A stretch of 64,000 nucleotides of DNA from VRUE01 sp963725085 (GTDB taxonomy: Bacteria > Actinomycetota > Thermoleophilia > Solirubrobacterales > 70-9). The stretch is taken from the NCBI GenBank assembly GCA_963725085.1, contig CAVRXM010000003.1:1-64000 (forward strand), in the 5' to 3' direction. Position numbers and translations under genes: made by a program. The notes beneath the pieces are model-generated. The model was given only the letters and a program-made list of their open reading frames with translations. It had not been told where the DNA came from and did no database searches. Every line of letters starts with the position of its first letter. The first letter of the stretch is position 1. Below are positions 44,502-54,639 of this stretch, piece after piece.

Positions 44502-46156
44502 ATCCGCTCGGGAGCGGAGATGCCGAGCAGTCCGAGTGAGCTCGCGATGGTCCTCATCGTCATCAGGCAGAGGGCGAGTCGCGCCTGCTCCACCCCGGCC
44601 CCCTCGGCACCGACGACCTGGCAGTCGCGGTAGAAGGCGTGGAAGTCGGCCGCGACCGCGGTCGAGTAGGTGCAGATCCGGTGCGGAGCCCGGCGCTCGG
44701 CCGCCTCACGGATCTCGTCGGGGAATTCGAGCAGCCGCTTGATCAGGGCCTTCTCCGCCGGCTCGAGCGGAACCTCGGGGGCCGCGTCCGGCGATGGGTC
44801 CGGCGCCGCCGCGCCCGCTCGTCCTCGGCCTTGCGGAGGATGCTCGCGATCCGGGCATGGGCGTACTGGACGTAGTAGACCGGGTTGTCGCTCGACTCGC
44901 GCCGGGCGAGCTCGACGTCGAGGTCGACGGTGGTGTCGTGGCTGCGCCAGAGCATGAACCAGCGGGTCGCGTCGACGCCGATCTCGTCGACCAGCTCGTC
45001 GAGGGTCACGAACTCGCCGCTGCGCTTCGACATCTGGGCGCGCTCGCCGCCTTCGACGAGGTGGACGAGGCTCATCATCAGCGGCTCGAGGACGTCGGGA
45101 TCGGCGCCGAGCGCGGCGATCACCGCCTTCAGCCGGGGCGCGTAGCCGTGATGGTCGGCCCCGAGCACGTCGATCAGCAGCTCGAACCCGCGCTCGAGCT
45201 TGTCCCAGTGGTAGGCGACGTCGGCGGCGAGGTAGGTGGGCTCGCCGTCGGCGCGGATCAGGACCCGGTCCTTGTCGTCGCCGAAATCGGTGCTCCGCAT
45301 CCAGAGCGCACCGTTGCTCCGGTAGCTGTGGCCCTCCTTCTCGAGCTGGGCCAGCGCCGCCTCGACCTCACCGCTCGCGTAGAGGTCGCGCTCGGAGAAC
45401 CAGGTGTCGAAGGCGACGCCGAAGCGGTCGAGCGTCCGCTTCACCTCCTCGAGGGTCAGCTCGACCGCGCGCCGGCCCAGAATCTCCCTGTCGCCGGGGT
45501 CGATCCCCTCCTCCTCGAGGAGCGCTGGCGAGGCTCTCGATGTAGGGGCCGGTGTAGCCGTCCTCGGGCGGCTCCGAGCCCTCGATCTGGGCGGCGAGCG
45601 AGTCGGCGAACCGGGTCACCTGGCCGCCGCCGTCATTGACGTAGTACTCGCGCTCGACCCGATGGCCGACGGCCTCGAGGAGGCGGACGAGGGAGTCGCC
45701 GTAGGCGGCGTGGCGGCCGCCGCCGACGTGCAGAGGACCGGTGGGGTTGGCGGAGACGAACTCGACGAGGATCCGCTTCGGGGCCGAGGTCGGAACCGGC
45801 CCGAGGGCCTCCCCGGCTTCCCCGAGGCGGGCCAGCGCCCGCCGGTACCAGGCGTCCGAGAGGAACAGATTGACGAACCCCGGCCCCGCCACCTCGACCC
45901 GGTCGACGCTCCCGCTCGCGGCGAGATCGCGCTCGAGCTCTTCGCGGAGGCGCGCCGCGACGTCGCGCGGCGCTTCGCCGAGCGGAGCGGCGAGAAGCAT
46001 CGCGGCGTTCGAGCTGTAGTCGCCCAGCTCCGGCTTCGGCGGCCGGTCGAGAGACGGCTCCGGGCTGGTCGCCTCGCCCTCGCGGAGGGCGCGTGCTGCC
46101 TGGTTCACCGCCGAGCGCAGCTCGGCTATCGAGTCGGTCACGGTCACTCTCATCAT
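44498..46156 (-). CDS. argS: Arginyl-tRNA synthetase, frameshifted
   Basis: 551 residues after ignoring one surplus base at 45523 and two near 44808-44815. N-terminal Add-1 domain, then class Ia motifs: FVSANPTGPLHVGGGRHAAY (HIGH-like HVGG), EYYVNDGGGQV, KMSKS-like QMSKRSGEFVTLDELVDEIG, and a C-terminal anticodon-binding domain (ALIKRLLEFPDEIREAA, FHAFYRDCQV). It charges tRNA-Arg. ArgS is normally essential and single-copy, so the breaks are very unlikely to be real inactivating mutations. ATG 46156 or 46153; divergent from the phosphoesterase over 37 bp. Confidence 0.93.
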
Positions 46157-46193
46157 CGTATGAGCCACGCCGGCCCCGGGTACCCTGCCTCCC

Positions 46194-46931
46194 TTGCGGG
46201 TCGCCGTCATCGCAGACATCCACTCCAACCTGGCCGCGCTCGAAGCGTGCCTCGACTCGATCGAGGCCGCGGAGGCCGACGAGATCTGGTGCCTCGGCGA
46301 CGTCGTCGGCTACGGGCCGGAGCCTGACGCATGCGCCGACATCGTCCGCGAGCGGTGCTCGCTCTGCCTTGCCGGCAACCATGACCTCGCGGTTCTCGGC
46401 GCACTCGACGTCGAGGCCTTCTCGGAGACCGCCGCGGCGGCTGTCCGCTGGACGCAGAACGTGATCGGCGAGGAGACCCTGGGGTTCCTCCGCGACCTCG
46501 AGCCCGCCGGGCAGCGGAGCGGGATCGACCTCTGCCACGCCTCGCCGAGAGACCCGATCTGGGAGTACGTCCTCACCCGCGAGCAGGCGGGTGCCTGCCT
46601 CGACGCCCAGACGGAGAGGATCTGCCTGATCGGGCATTCCCACGTGGCGCTCTTCTTCACCCGGCCCGAAGGAGAGCGGGGCGACGTTCGCAGCGCCCAG
46701 GCCGCCGACGGTTCCCTGATCGACGTCGGCGGCGGCCGCTGGCTGCTCAATCCCGGTAGCGTCGGACAGCCGCGCGACGGCGATCCGCGGGCGGCCTGGC
46801 TCGTCCTCGACACCGAGGCCGAGAGCGTCCTCTTCAAGCGCAGCGCGTACGACATCGAGAGGACGGCCGACTCGATCGTCGCCGCCGACCTCCCGAAACC
46901 CCTCGCCGACCGCCTCTTCATCGGCCATTGA
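46194..46931 (+). CDS. Calcineurin-like metallophosphoesterase
   Basis: 245 residues with all five metal motifs: VIADIHSN (DxH), CLGDVVGYGPEP (GDxxGYGP), LAGNHD (GNHD), DLCHASPRDP (H) and LIGHSHVALF (GHxH). WLLNPGSVGQPRDGDPRAAW is typical of the YfcE/bacterial diadenosine-like group. It hydrolyses phosphodiesters, substrate unknown. TTG start at 46194 gives the conserved MRVAVIADIHSN directly. Confidence 0.9.
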   Translation: MRVAVIADIHSNLAALEACLDSIEAAEADEIWCLGDVVGYGPEPDACADIVRERCSLCLAGNHDLAVLGALDVEAFSETAAAAVRWTQNVIGEETLGFLRDLEPAGQRSGIDLCHASPRDPIWEYVLTREQAGACLDAQTERICLIGHSHVALFFTRPEGERGDVRSAQAADGSLIDVGGGRWLLNPGSVGQPRDGDPRAAWLVLDTEAESVLFKRSAYDIERTADSIVAADLPKPLADRLFIGH

Positions 46932-46983
46932 CGCGCAGATGCAGGCAAATTTGATCCCGAACCCGTTCTCTAGACTCGCCAGG

Positions 46984-47574
46984 ATGCTTGGCCTGACAAG
47001 GACAGCGATCGTCGCCGCCGTCGGCGCACTGGTGGTGGCGGCCCTCTCCGCCTGCGGCGGCGAAGACGCCAAGCTGCTCCCCGGTCACACCGCGCGGGAG
47101 ATCACCGCCAATCTCGAATCGGTCAAGCAGCTCGCCGACGAAGGGGACTGCGTCGGCGCGGAAAGCGCGGCGGGGCAGGTCAGCGAACAGGTCGAAGCGC
47201 TCGAAGGCGTCGACAGGAAGCTGAAGGAAGCGCTCAGCGACGGAGCTGAACGGCTCAGCGAAGTCGTCGAGGAATGCGAAGAGGCCGAAGAACCCGAAAG
47301 CGTCGCACCGGCGGAAATCTCGCCCAAGGAAAGCGAAGAAGAAGCAGGCGAGCGGTCCGAAAAGAAGGCCGAAAAGGAAGAAGAAAAGGCCGAAAAGGAA
47401 CGAGAAAAGGAAGAAAAGCAGGAAGAAAAAGAGGCGCCGCCGGCCGAACAGGGCCCGGCCGGTGGGCCCCCCGGGCAGGAAAAAGTCCCACCGGGCCAGG
47501 AAAAGAAGGAAGAACCCCCGTCCGGCGGGGTCGAACCTGCGAGCCCGGCCGAAGGCGATCAGGCGGGCGGCTGA
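46984..47574 (+). CDS. Lipoprotein with K/E-rich helical tail
   Basis: 196 residues from ATG 46984. Lipoprotein signal AIVAAVGALVVAALSAC with lipobox LSAC, then a helical domain (HTAREITANLESVKQLADEG, CVGAESAAGQ, LSEVVEECEE) with two Cys, and a tail alternating Lys and Glu (about residues 118-155) followed by Pro/Gly. The tail resembles a stable single alpha helix. A -10-like TAGACT at 46973-46978 leaves only about 5 nt before the ATG, suggesting a leaderless mRNA; the in-frame ATG 46939 would add 15 residues and seems less likely. Glu codons are almost all GAA. The stop overlaps the kinase ATG (TGATG). Confidence 0.8.
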   Translation: MLGLTRTAIVAAVGALVVAALSACGGEDAKLLPGHTAREITANLESVKQLADEGDCVGAESAAGQVSEQVEALEGVDRKLKEALSDGAERLSEVVEECEEAEEPESVAPAEISPKESEEEAGERSEKKAEKEEEKAEKEREKEEKQEEKEAPPAEQGPAGGPPGQEKVPPGQEKKEEPPSGGVEPASPAEGDQAGG

Positions 47575-48788
47575 TGGAGTCCGGGCTCCTCTCGGGGAGA
47601 TATGAGATCAACGGCCGGCTCGGCTCGGGAGGGATGTCGACCGTCCACCGGGCGACGGACCGCATCCTCGAGCGGACCGTGGCGGTCAAGATCCTCGCCG
47701 AGCACCTCTCCGATGACGAGCGGTTCGTGGCCCGCTTCCGCCGCGAGGCGCTCGCCGTGGCAAAACTGATCCACCCCAACATCGTCCAGGTCTACGACAC
47801 CGGGATCGACCAGGGTCGCCACTACATCGTCATGGAGTACGTCGAGGGCCGGTCCGGGGCGCAGATCCTGCAGCGCCAGGGCTCGCTGGAGCCGCGCTTC
47901 GCGGCCGAGATCGGGATCCAGGCCTGCAGCGGGCTCGACTACGCGCACCGGCGGGGGATCATCCACCGTGACGTCAAGCCCGGGAACCTGATGATCGTCG
48001 GCGGCCCGCTCGGAGGCGAGGAGCTGACGGTCAAACTGACCGACTTCGGGATTGCGCGAGCGATCGAACAGACGCGGATCACCCAGGTGGGATCGGTCGT
48101 CGGCACCGCCGCCTACCTCTCCCCCGAGCAGGTCCGCGGCGAGGAGGCGACGCCCGGGACCGACGTCTACGCGCTCGGCGTCGTCCTCTACCAGTTCCTC
48201 ACCGGCCGGCTGCCCTACGAGGGCTCGACTCTCGCCGAGCTCGCCGTGCGCCAGCAGAACGAGCGACCGCTGCCGCCGAGCACCTACAACGACGAGGTGC
48301 CGGAGCCGCTCGGCGGCGCCGTCCTGCGGGCGCTCGAGGGGGACACGAACCGCCGCTATGCGAGCGCCGACGAGTTCGCCGGCGGCCTCCGGCTCGGTCT
48401 CGAAGGCGAGGACGTGACGCTGCCGCTGGAAGAGGGGACGTCCGCGACCCGGGTCCTCGAGGACGAGGCCGCGACCCGCCGGCTCGAGGAGACGGGGCGG
48501 ACCGAGTTCAGGCCTTTCCCGCCGCCGCGGCCCCGCCCTGAGCCGGCGCCGCCTCCGGCGATGGGCCCGCCACCACCCGTGGCGCCCGCCCAGCGGGGGG
48601 CCTTCTCGCGCTTCGCGCGGTTCGTCCTCGCCCTCGTGGCCCTGGTTCTCATTGCCGCCGCTGTCGCGACCGCGGTGATCCTGGCGACCGACCGCGCCAG
48701 AGGCGTCCACGCGACCGAAGTCGCGGGCGACACCGTCAACAGGGTCGTCGACGAGTTCAAGGAACTCGTCGAAAAGAACACCGAATAG
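47574..48788 (+). CDS. PknB-type serine/threonine protein kinase
   Basis: 404 residues. Kinase domain about 8-280: Gly loop GRLGSGGMSTVHRA, VAVKIL (Lys), catalytic IIHRDVKPGNLM (HRD), TDFGIARA (DFG), GTAAYLSPEQ (APE-like). A Pro-rich juxtamembrane linker (PPPRPRPEPAPPPAMGPPPP) precedes one membrane helix (FVLALVALVLIAAAVATAVI), then a short extracellular tail of about 35 residues without PASTA domains. It may sense its input through the lipoprotein encoded immediately upstream (overlap of one base). No phosphatase gene is adjacent. Confidence 0.95.
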   Translation: MESGLLSGRYEINGRLGSGGMSTVHRATDRILERTVAVKILAEHLSDDERFVARFRREALAVAKLIHPNIVQVYDTGIDQGRHYIVMEYVEGRSGAQILQRQGSLEPRFAAEIGIQACSGLDYAHRRGIIHRDVKPGNLMIVGGPLGGEELTVKLTDFGIARAIEQTRITQVGSVVGTAAYLSPEQVRGEEATPGTDVYALGVVLYQFLTGRLPYEGSTLAELAVRQQNERPLPPSTYNDEVPEPLGGAVLRALEGDTNRRYASADEFAGGLRLGLEGEDVTLPLEEGTSATRVLEDEAATRRLEETGRTEFRPFPPPRPRPEPAPPPAMGPPPPVAPAQRGAFSRFARFVLALVALVLIAAAVATAVILATDRARGVHATEVAGDTVNRVVDEFKELVEKNTE

Positions 48789-48793
48789 CCGAG

Positions 48794-49996
48794 CTACTCG
48801 TACGGCGATCCGCCGGAGAGGATTCGGGCGCTGTACTCATCGAATGCCCCTGCTTCGACCGCCGCGCGAGCGCCGGTCATCAGCTGGCGCAGGAAGGTGA
48901 GGTTGTGGAGGCAGAGGAGGCGGACCGCGGTCAGCTCCTCGGCCCGAGAGAGGTAGGAGAGGTAGTCGCGGTCGTGGCGGGCACAGGCATCGCAGGGGCA
49001 GCCCTCGACGATCGGGTCGCGGTTCCCCTCCCAGCCCGATTTGCGGAGGTCGAGGCGGAAGCGGTGCTCCGGGTCGGGGACGAGCGCGGTGCCGTGGCGG
49101 GCGAGACGGGTGGGGATCGCGCAGTCGAAGACGTCGAGGCCGAGCGCGATGCCGCCCAGCAGGTCATCGACGTCGCCGATCCCGAGCAGGTGCTTGGGCG
49201 CCTCAGCCGGTAGGAGTGGCGCGGTCAGCGCCAGCACGGCCCGCATCTCGTCCTTGTCGCGCCCGAGCGTGCCGCCGATCGCGATCCCGTCGACACCCGA
49301 TTCGGAGACCGCCTGCGCCGACTCGCGCCGCAGGTCCTCGTGGACGCCGCCCTGGACGATCCCGAAGACCGCCTGGCGCTCGGGGCCGCTCTCCTCGTGC
49401 CAGGCCAGGCAGCGGCCGAGCCAGCGGTGTGTGCGCTCCATCGAGCGCGCCGTGTACTCACGGTCGGCGTGGTACGGCGTGCACTCGTCGAAGGCGAGGG
49501 CGATGTCGGAACCGAGCTTCGCCTGCACCTCCATCGACACCTCGGGCGAGATGAACAGCTCCGACCCGTCGCGGTAGGAGCGGAAGCGGGCACCGTCCTC
49601 GTCGATCCTGACCACGGCACCGTGCTCGCCGCCCCCGGGCCGCCCGCTCCCCTTGACCTCATCGGCGACGCCGCCGTGGGCGAGCGAGAAGACCTGGAAC
49701 CCGCCCGAGTCGGTGATCAGCGCCCGCTCCCAGCCCATGAAACCGTGCAGACCGCCGGCGGCGGCGATCCTGTCGGGCCCGGGTGAGACGAACAGGTGGT
49801 AGGTGTTGCCGAGCACCAGCTCGTAGCCGATGCCGGCGACCTCGTGCGAGTCGAGCGAGCGGACGGTCCCCTTTGTCGCGAGCGGGATGAAGGCGGGAGT
49901 CGGGACCGGGCCGTGTGCGGTCTGCAGGACGCCGGCCCTGGCGGCGCCGTCGCGGGCGCCGATCTCGAAGCCAAGGCGCTGGGGCTCAGCCCTCAT
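48794..49996 (-). CDS. tgt: tRNA-guanine transglycosylase
   Basis: 400 residues, full length. It exchanges guanine-34 for preQ1 in tRNAs with GUN anticodons. Motifs: ITDSGGFQVFSL (nucleophile/general-base region), GIVQGGVHEDLR, GLDVFDCAIPTRLARHGTA and the zinc site CPCDACARHDRDYLSYL with CLHNLTFLRQLM. Its ATG overlaps the gpmI stop by 11 nt, so it is the last gene of the gap-pgk-tpiA-gpmI-tgt run. No queuosine synthesis gene is nearby. Confidence 0.96.
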   Translation of the reverse strand: MRAEPQRLGFEIGARDGAARAGVLQTAHGPVPTPAFIPLATKGTVRSLDSHEVAGIGYELVLGNTYHLFVSPGPDRIAAAGGLHGFMGWERALITDSGGFQVFSLAHGGVADEVKGSGRPGGGEHGAVVRIDEDGARFRSYRDGSELFISPEVSMEVQAKLGSDIALAFDECTPYHADREYTARSMERTHRWLGRCLAWHEESGPERQAVFGIVQGGVHEDLRRESAQAVSESGVDGIAIGGTLGRDKDEMRAVLALTAPLLPAEAPKHLLGIGDVDDLLGGIALGLDVFDCAIPTRLARHGTALVPDPEHRFRLDLRKSGWEGNRDPIVEGCPCDACARHDRDYLSYLSRAEELTAVRLLCLHNLTFLRQLMTGARAAVEAGAFDEYSARILSGGSPYE

Positions 49997-51512
49997 CGAG
50001 CAGCGAGTGCCCGGTCATCGCCTCCGGCTGCGGGATGCCGAGCAGCTGCAGCGCGGTCGGGGCGACGTCGGCGAGGATTCCCGCCGGCCTCAGCTCGAGC
50101 CCTTCCTCGGTGACGATCAGCGGCACCGGGTTCAGCGAGTGGGCGGTGTTCGGTGACCCGTCCGGCTCGAGCATGTGGTCGCAGTTGCCGTGGTCGGCGG
50201 TCACGATGCAGGCGCCGCCGCCGTTACCGACCGCCGCGACGATGTCGCCGAGGCAGGCGTCGACCGCCTCGACCGCCGCGATCGCGGCCGGGATCACCCC
50301 GGTGTGGCCGACCATGTCCGGGTTGGCGAAGTTGATGATCCCGAAGCCGTACTCGCCGCCCGACCAGCGCCCGACGAAGGCGTCGGCGGCGGCGCGGGCG
50401 CTCATCTCCGGTTTGTGGTCGTAGGTCGGAACGTCGCGGGCGGACTCGACAAGACTGCGCTCTTCCCCGTCCCACTCGTCCTCGCGGCCGCCGTTGAAGA
50501 AGTAGGTGACGTGGGCGTACTTCTCGGTCTCGGCGACGTGGAGCTGGCGCATCCCGGCCTCGGCGACGACCTCGGCCAATGTCGTCTGCGGCCGTTCCTC
50601 GGGGAAGGCGACCGGATACGGCCAGCCCTTGCGGTACTCGGTCATCGTCGTCAGGTCGAGCTCCGGGCCGCCGCTGCGCGAGAACTCCTCGAAGCCCGGC
50701 TCGGCCAGCGCCCGGGTCATCTGCCGCGCCCTGTCGGGGCGGAAGTTGAGGAAGATCGCGACGTCGCCCGGCGCCGCGCCGTCGTAGGAGCCGATGACCG
50801 TCGGCTTGATGAACTCGTCGGTCTCGTCCCGGTCGTAGGCGGCGCTGACCGCCTCCCCCGCGCTCGGCGAACGCAGGCCCTCGCCGTGCACGATCGCGTC
50901 GTAGGCGAGCTTGGTCCGCTCCCAGCGGGTGTCGCGGTCCATCGCGTAGTAGCGGCCCGAGACGGTTGCGACCCGGCCCGCCCGGTAGAGCCACCGCTCG
51001 AGCTCGGCGACGTACTCGGCCCCGCCATGCGGCAGGGTGTCGCGGCCGTCGGTGAAGGCGTGGAAGACGACGTCGGGGACGCCCTCCTGGGTGGCGAGCT
51101 CGATCGACGCCTCGATGTGCTCCCAGCCGGAGTGGACGCCGCCGTCGGAGACCAGGCCGAGCAGGTGGAGCCGGCCGCGCGGGCTGCGGCGGGCCCGGTC
51201 GCATGCCGCCCGTAGGGCCTCGTTCTCGAAGAAGCCTCCGTCCGCGATCGCGTCGTCGATCCGGGCCAGGTCCTGCTTGACCACCGCGCCCGCGCCGAGG
51301 TTGAGGTGGCCGACCTCGGAGTTGCCCATCTGCCCGTCGGGAAGGCCGACGTCGCGCCCCTGAGCGGAGAGCTGGGTGTGGGGGAAGTCGGACCAGAGCC
51401 GGTCGAAGACCGGCGTCTGCGCCAGCGAGATCGCGTTGCCCGGGCCCGGCTCTGCGATGCCCCACCCGTCGAGGATGACGAGGACGACCGCGGGAACGGT
51501 GGGCGCCGCCAA
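49986..51512 (-). CDS. gpmI: 2,3-bisphosphoglycerate-independent phosphoglycerate mutase
   Basis: 508 residues, normal for iPGM. Interconverts 3- and 2-phosphoglycerate with two Mn2+. VVLVILDGWGIAEPGPGNAI (metal Asp), DGQMGNSEVGHLNLGAG (phosphoserine nucleophile in GNSEVGH), AFTDGRDTLPHGG, NFANPDMVGHTGV and TADHGNCDHM. TTG start at 51512, 1 nt after the tpiA stop. Coupled to tpiA and tgt. Confidence 0.97.
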   Translation of the reverse strand: MAAPTVPAVVLVILDGWGIAEPGPGNAISLAQTPVFDRLWSDFPHTQLSAQGRDVGLPDGQMGNSEVGHLNLGAGAVVKQDLARIDDAIADGGFFENEALRAACDRARRSPRGRLHLLGLVSDGGVHSGWEHIEASIELATQEGVPDVVFHAFTDGRDTLPHGGAEYVAELERWLYRAGRVATVSGRYYAMDRDTRWERTKLAYDAIVHGEGLRSPSAGEAVSAAYDRDETDEFIKPTVIGSYDGAAPGDVAIFLNFRPDRARQMTRALAEPGFEEFSRSGGPELDLTTMTEYRKGWPYPVAFPEERPQTTLAEVVAEAGMRQLHVAETEKYAHVTYFFNGGREDEWDGEERSLVESARDVPTYDHKPEMSARAAADAFVGRWSGGEYGFGIINFANPDMVGHTGVIPAAIAAVEAVDACLGDIVAAVGNGGGACIVTADHGNCDHMLEPDGSPNTAHSLNPVPLIVTEEGLELRPAGILADVAPTALQLLGIPQPEAMTGHSLLDEG

Positions 51513-51513
51513 G

Positions 51514-52290
51514 CTAGCCCGCCGCCTCGACGATCGCCGCGAAATCGGCCGGGTCGAGGCTGGCGCCGCCGACCAGCGCCCCGTCGATGTCGGGCTGGGC
51601 CATCAGCTCGACCGCGTTGTCGGGCTTGACCGAGCCGCCGTAGAGGATCCGCACCCTGTCGGCCTCGGCGCCGCCCTCGCGCAGCATGTCGCGGATGAAG
51701 GCGATCGTCTCCTGGGCCTGGTCCGGTGTCGCGGTGCGGCCGGTCCCGATCGCCCAGATCGGCTCGTAGGCGATCGTCACCTCGGCGAGCCGCGTCGGCT
51801 CGACGGCGGCGAGGTCGGCTCGCAGCTGACCCTCGAGGACGGCGTCGGTCTGGCCGCCGTCGCGGGCGTCCTCGCTCTCGCCGACGCAGAGGATCGGCTC
51901 GAGCCCCGCCGCCAGCGCCGCCGGGACCTTGCGGGAGAGCGCCTCGTCGGTCTCGCCGAAGAGCTGGCGCCGCTCGGAATGGCCGAGGACCACCGCCTCG
52001 ACCTCGGCCTCGACCAGCATCGGCGCCGAGACCTCGCCGGTGAAGGCGCCCTCCTCGGCCTCGTGCATGTTCTGCGCCGCGACCCGGACGGCGCTGCCGC
52101 GCGAGCGCTCGACCACCTCGCGCAGGGCCAGGAACGAGGGGCAGATCACGACGTCGTGCTCGGTGGCCGCAATCCGGGGCAGCAGCGCGTCGACGAACTG
52201 CGCCGCCTCGGCGACGGTCTTGTGCATCTTCCAGTTCGCCGCGAGACACATGGTCCGCGTGCTCCGCTCCCGCTCGCTCGCGTCCATCAT
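51514..52290 (-). CDS. tpiA: Triosephosphate isomerase
   Basis: 258 residues. Catalytic Lys in NWKMHKT, His in VLGHSERRQLFGE, Glu in IAYEPIWAIGTG, and the phosphate loop ILYGGSVKPDNAVEL. Interconverts dihydroxyacetone phosphate and glyceraldehyde 3-phosphate. ATG 52290 overlaps the pgk stop and gives 13 extra residues; ATG 52251 (MCLAANWKM) is nearer the usual N-terminus and equally possible. Confidence 0.96.
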   Translation of the reverse strand: MMDASERERSTRTMCLAANWKMHKTVAEAAQFVDALLPRIAATEHDVVICPSFLALREVVERSRGSAVRVAAQNMHEAEEGAFTGEVSAPMLVEAEVEAVVLGHSERRQLFGETDEALSRKVPAALAAGLEPILCVGESEDARDGGQTDAVLEGQLRADLAAVEPTRLAEVTIAYEPIWAIGTGRTATPDQAQETIAFIRDMLREGGAEADRVRILYGGSVKPDNAVELMAQPDIDGALVGGASLDPADFAAIVEAAG

Positions 52291-53600
52291 CCCCGGCTGC
52301 CTCGCTCACTCGCTGCCGCGTCCGCCGCGGACCCGCGCTCCATCAGGGCCTCAAGACCCGGCAGCTTCTTTCCCTCCAACAGCTCCAAGGACGCTCCTCC
52401 TCCGGTCGAGATCCAATCGATTCTGTCGGCAAGCCCGAACTGGCGCACGGCGGCGACCGAGTCGCCGCCGCCGACGACGGTCGTGCCGGGCGCCGCCGCG
52501 ACCGCCTCGGCGACGGTGCGGGTGGCCGCCGCGAAGGGCTCGAGCTCGAACGCCCCCATCGGGCCGTTCCAGAGGACGGTCCCGGCTCCGGCGATCGCCT
52601 CCGCGTAGGAGGTGGCGGTGCGGGGGCCGACGTCGAGGCCCATCCACCCGTCCGGCACCTCGATCCCGTCGCTCTCGCGGCGCTCGGCCGAGGCGTCGAA
52701 TTCCTCGGCGAGGACGAGGTCGACCGGGAGCGACAGCTCGCACTCGGAGCCCTCGGCGCGCTCGAGGGCCTCGGCCGCGAGTTTCACGCCCTCCTCCTCG
52801 ACCAGCGAGTCGCCGGTCGCGACACCCTGCGCGCGGAAGAAGCTGAAGCACATCGCGCCGCCGATCAGGATCCGGTCGGCGATCTCGAGGAAGCGGTCGA
52901 TGACGCCGATCTTGTCGGAGACCTTGGCCCCGCCGAGGACGACGACCAGTGGCCGCGCCGGCGACTCGACGACCGCCGTCAGCTCGGTCACCTCACGCTC
53001 GAGCAGGAGGCCGGCGTAGCCCGGGAGGACATGGGCGACGCCCTCGGTACTGGCGTGCGCGCGGTGGGCGGCGCCGAAGGCGTCGTTGACGTAGATCGAG
53101 CCGAGCGCGCCGAGCGCCCTCGCCAGCTCGAGGTCGTTCTCGGTCTCCCCCGGCTCGAAGCGGAGGTTCTCGAGCAGCAGCATCTCGCCGGGCCCGAGCG
53201 CGCCGGCCAACTCCTCGACCTCGCGGCCGACCACGGCCGGCGCCTGGCGGACCTCGGCGCCGATCAGCTCGGCCAGCCGCTCGCCGACGGGCCGCAGCGA
53301 CAGCTCCGGGTCCGGCCTGCCCCCCGGGCGCCCGAGGTGGGAGCAGAGGACGATCGAGGCGCCGCGCTCGCGGAGCAGTTCGATCGTCGGCAGTGCCGCG
53401 CGGATTCGGGTCTCATCGGCCACCGCGATCCCCGCCGCCCCCGGACGCGGGAGGGACCCCGGATCCATATCTGATTCCTCCGGGGTCCCGGGAGCAGAGG
53501 AGGCGGCGGGATTGGTGAGCGGGACGTTCATGTCGACTCGCAGCAGCACCCGCTCGCCCGCGACCGGGGCGTCGCGGACGCTTGCCTTCGAAAAGCTCAC
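52287..53600 (-). CDS. pgk: Phosphoglycerate kinase with an inserted N-terminal loop
   Basis: 437 residues, about 30-40 longer than usual. LLRVDMNVPL, IVLCSHLGRPGGRPD, LRFEPGETEND, VLGGAKVSDKIG, WNGPMGAFE and VVGGGDSVAAV are all present, so the enzyme (1,3-bisphosphoglycerate + ADP to 3-phosphoglycerate + ATP) should work. Between NVPL and ADETRIRAAL, where homologues have a 5-7 residue turn, lies a Pro/Ser/Gly-rich stretch (about residues 29-58, including SSAPGTPEESDMDPG) encoded by a long palindrome (53428-53512). GTG start, 13 nt after the gap stop. Confidence 0.96.
   Translation of the reverse strand: MSFSKASVRDAPVAGERVLLRVDMNVPLTNPAASSAPGTPEESDMDPGSLPRPGAAGIAVADETRIRAALPTIELLRERGASIVLCSHLGRPGGRPDPELSLRPVGERLAELIGAEVRQAPAVVGREVEELAGALGPGEMLLLENLRFEPGETENDLELARALGALGSIYVNDAFGAAHRAHASTEGVAHVLPGYAGLLLEREVTELTAVVESPARPLVVVLGGAKVSDKIGVIDRFLEIADRILIGGAMCFSFFRAQGVATGDSLVEEEGVKLAAEALERAEGSECELSLPVDLVLAEEFDASAERRESDGIEVPDGWMGLDVGPRTATSYAEAIAGAGTVLWNGPMGAFELEPFAAATRTVAEAVAAAPGTTVVGGGDSVAAVRQFGLADRIDWISTGGGASLELLEGKKLPGLEALMERGSAADAAASERGSRG
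53428..53512. repeat. In-frame palindromic element inside pgk
   Basis: Nested perfect arms GGGACCCCGGA (53453-53463) and TCCGGGGTCCC (53479-53489), inside outer arms ATCCCC-GCCGCC (53428-53439) and GGCGGCGGGAT (53502-53512). The whole is an imperfect palindrome of about 85 bp that coincides with the extra, low-complexity residues of PGK. It behaves like the in-frame palindromic elements known from Rickettsia (RPE); no other copy was noticed in this window. Confidence 0.7.
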
Positions 53601-53613
53601 CGGTCTCGCGCGG

Positions 53614-54615
<1,002 letters not shown>

Positions 54616-54639
54616 GAGTCAGTCCCTTCTCGAGTCATT

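Noticed and set aside
44498..46156. Programmed +1 frameshifting in argS and the other broken genes
   Set aside because: No common slippery sequence, stop codon or structure is shared by the break sites, and relatives of these genes do not need recoding. Kept only as a remote alternative.
47340..47540. Lys/Glu repeat region as a DNA repeat array
   Set aside because: The periodicity comes from coding GAA/AAG codons in a charged helix, not from a conserved nucleotide unit.
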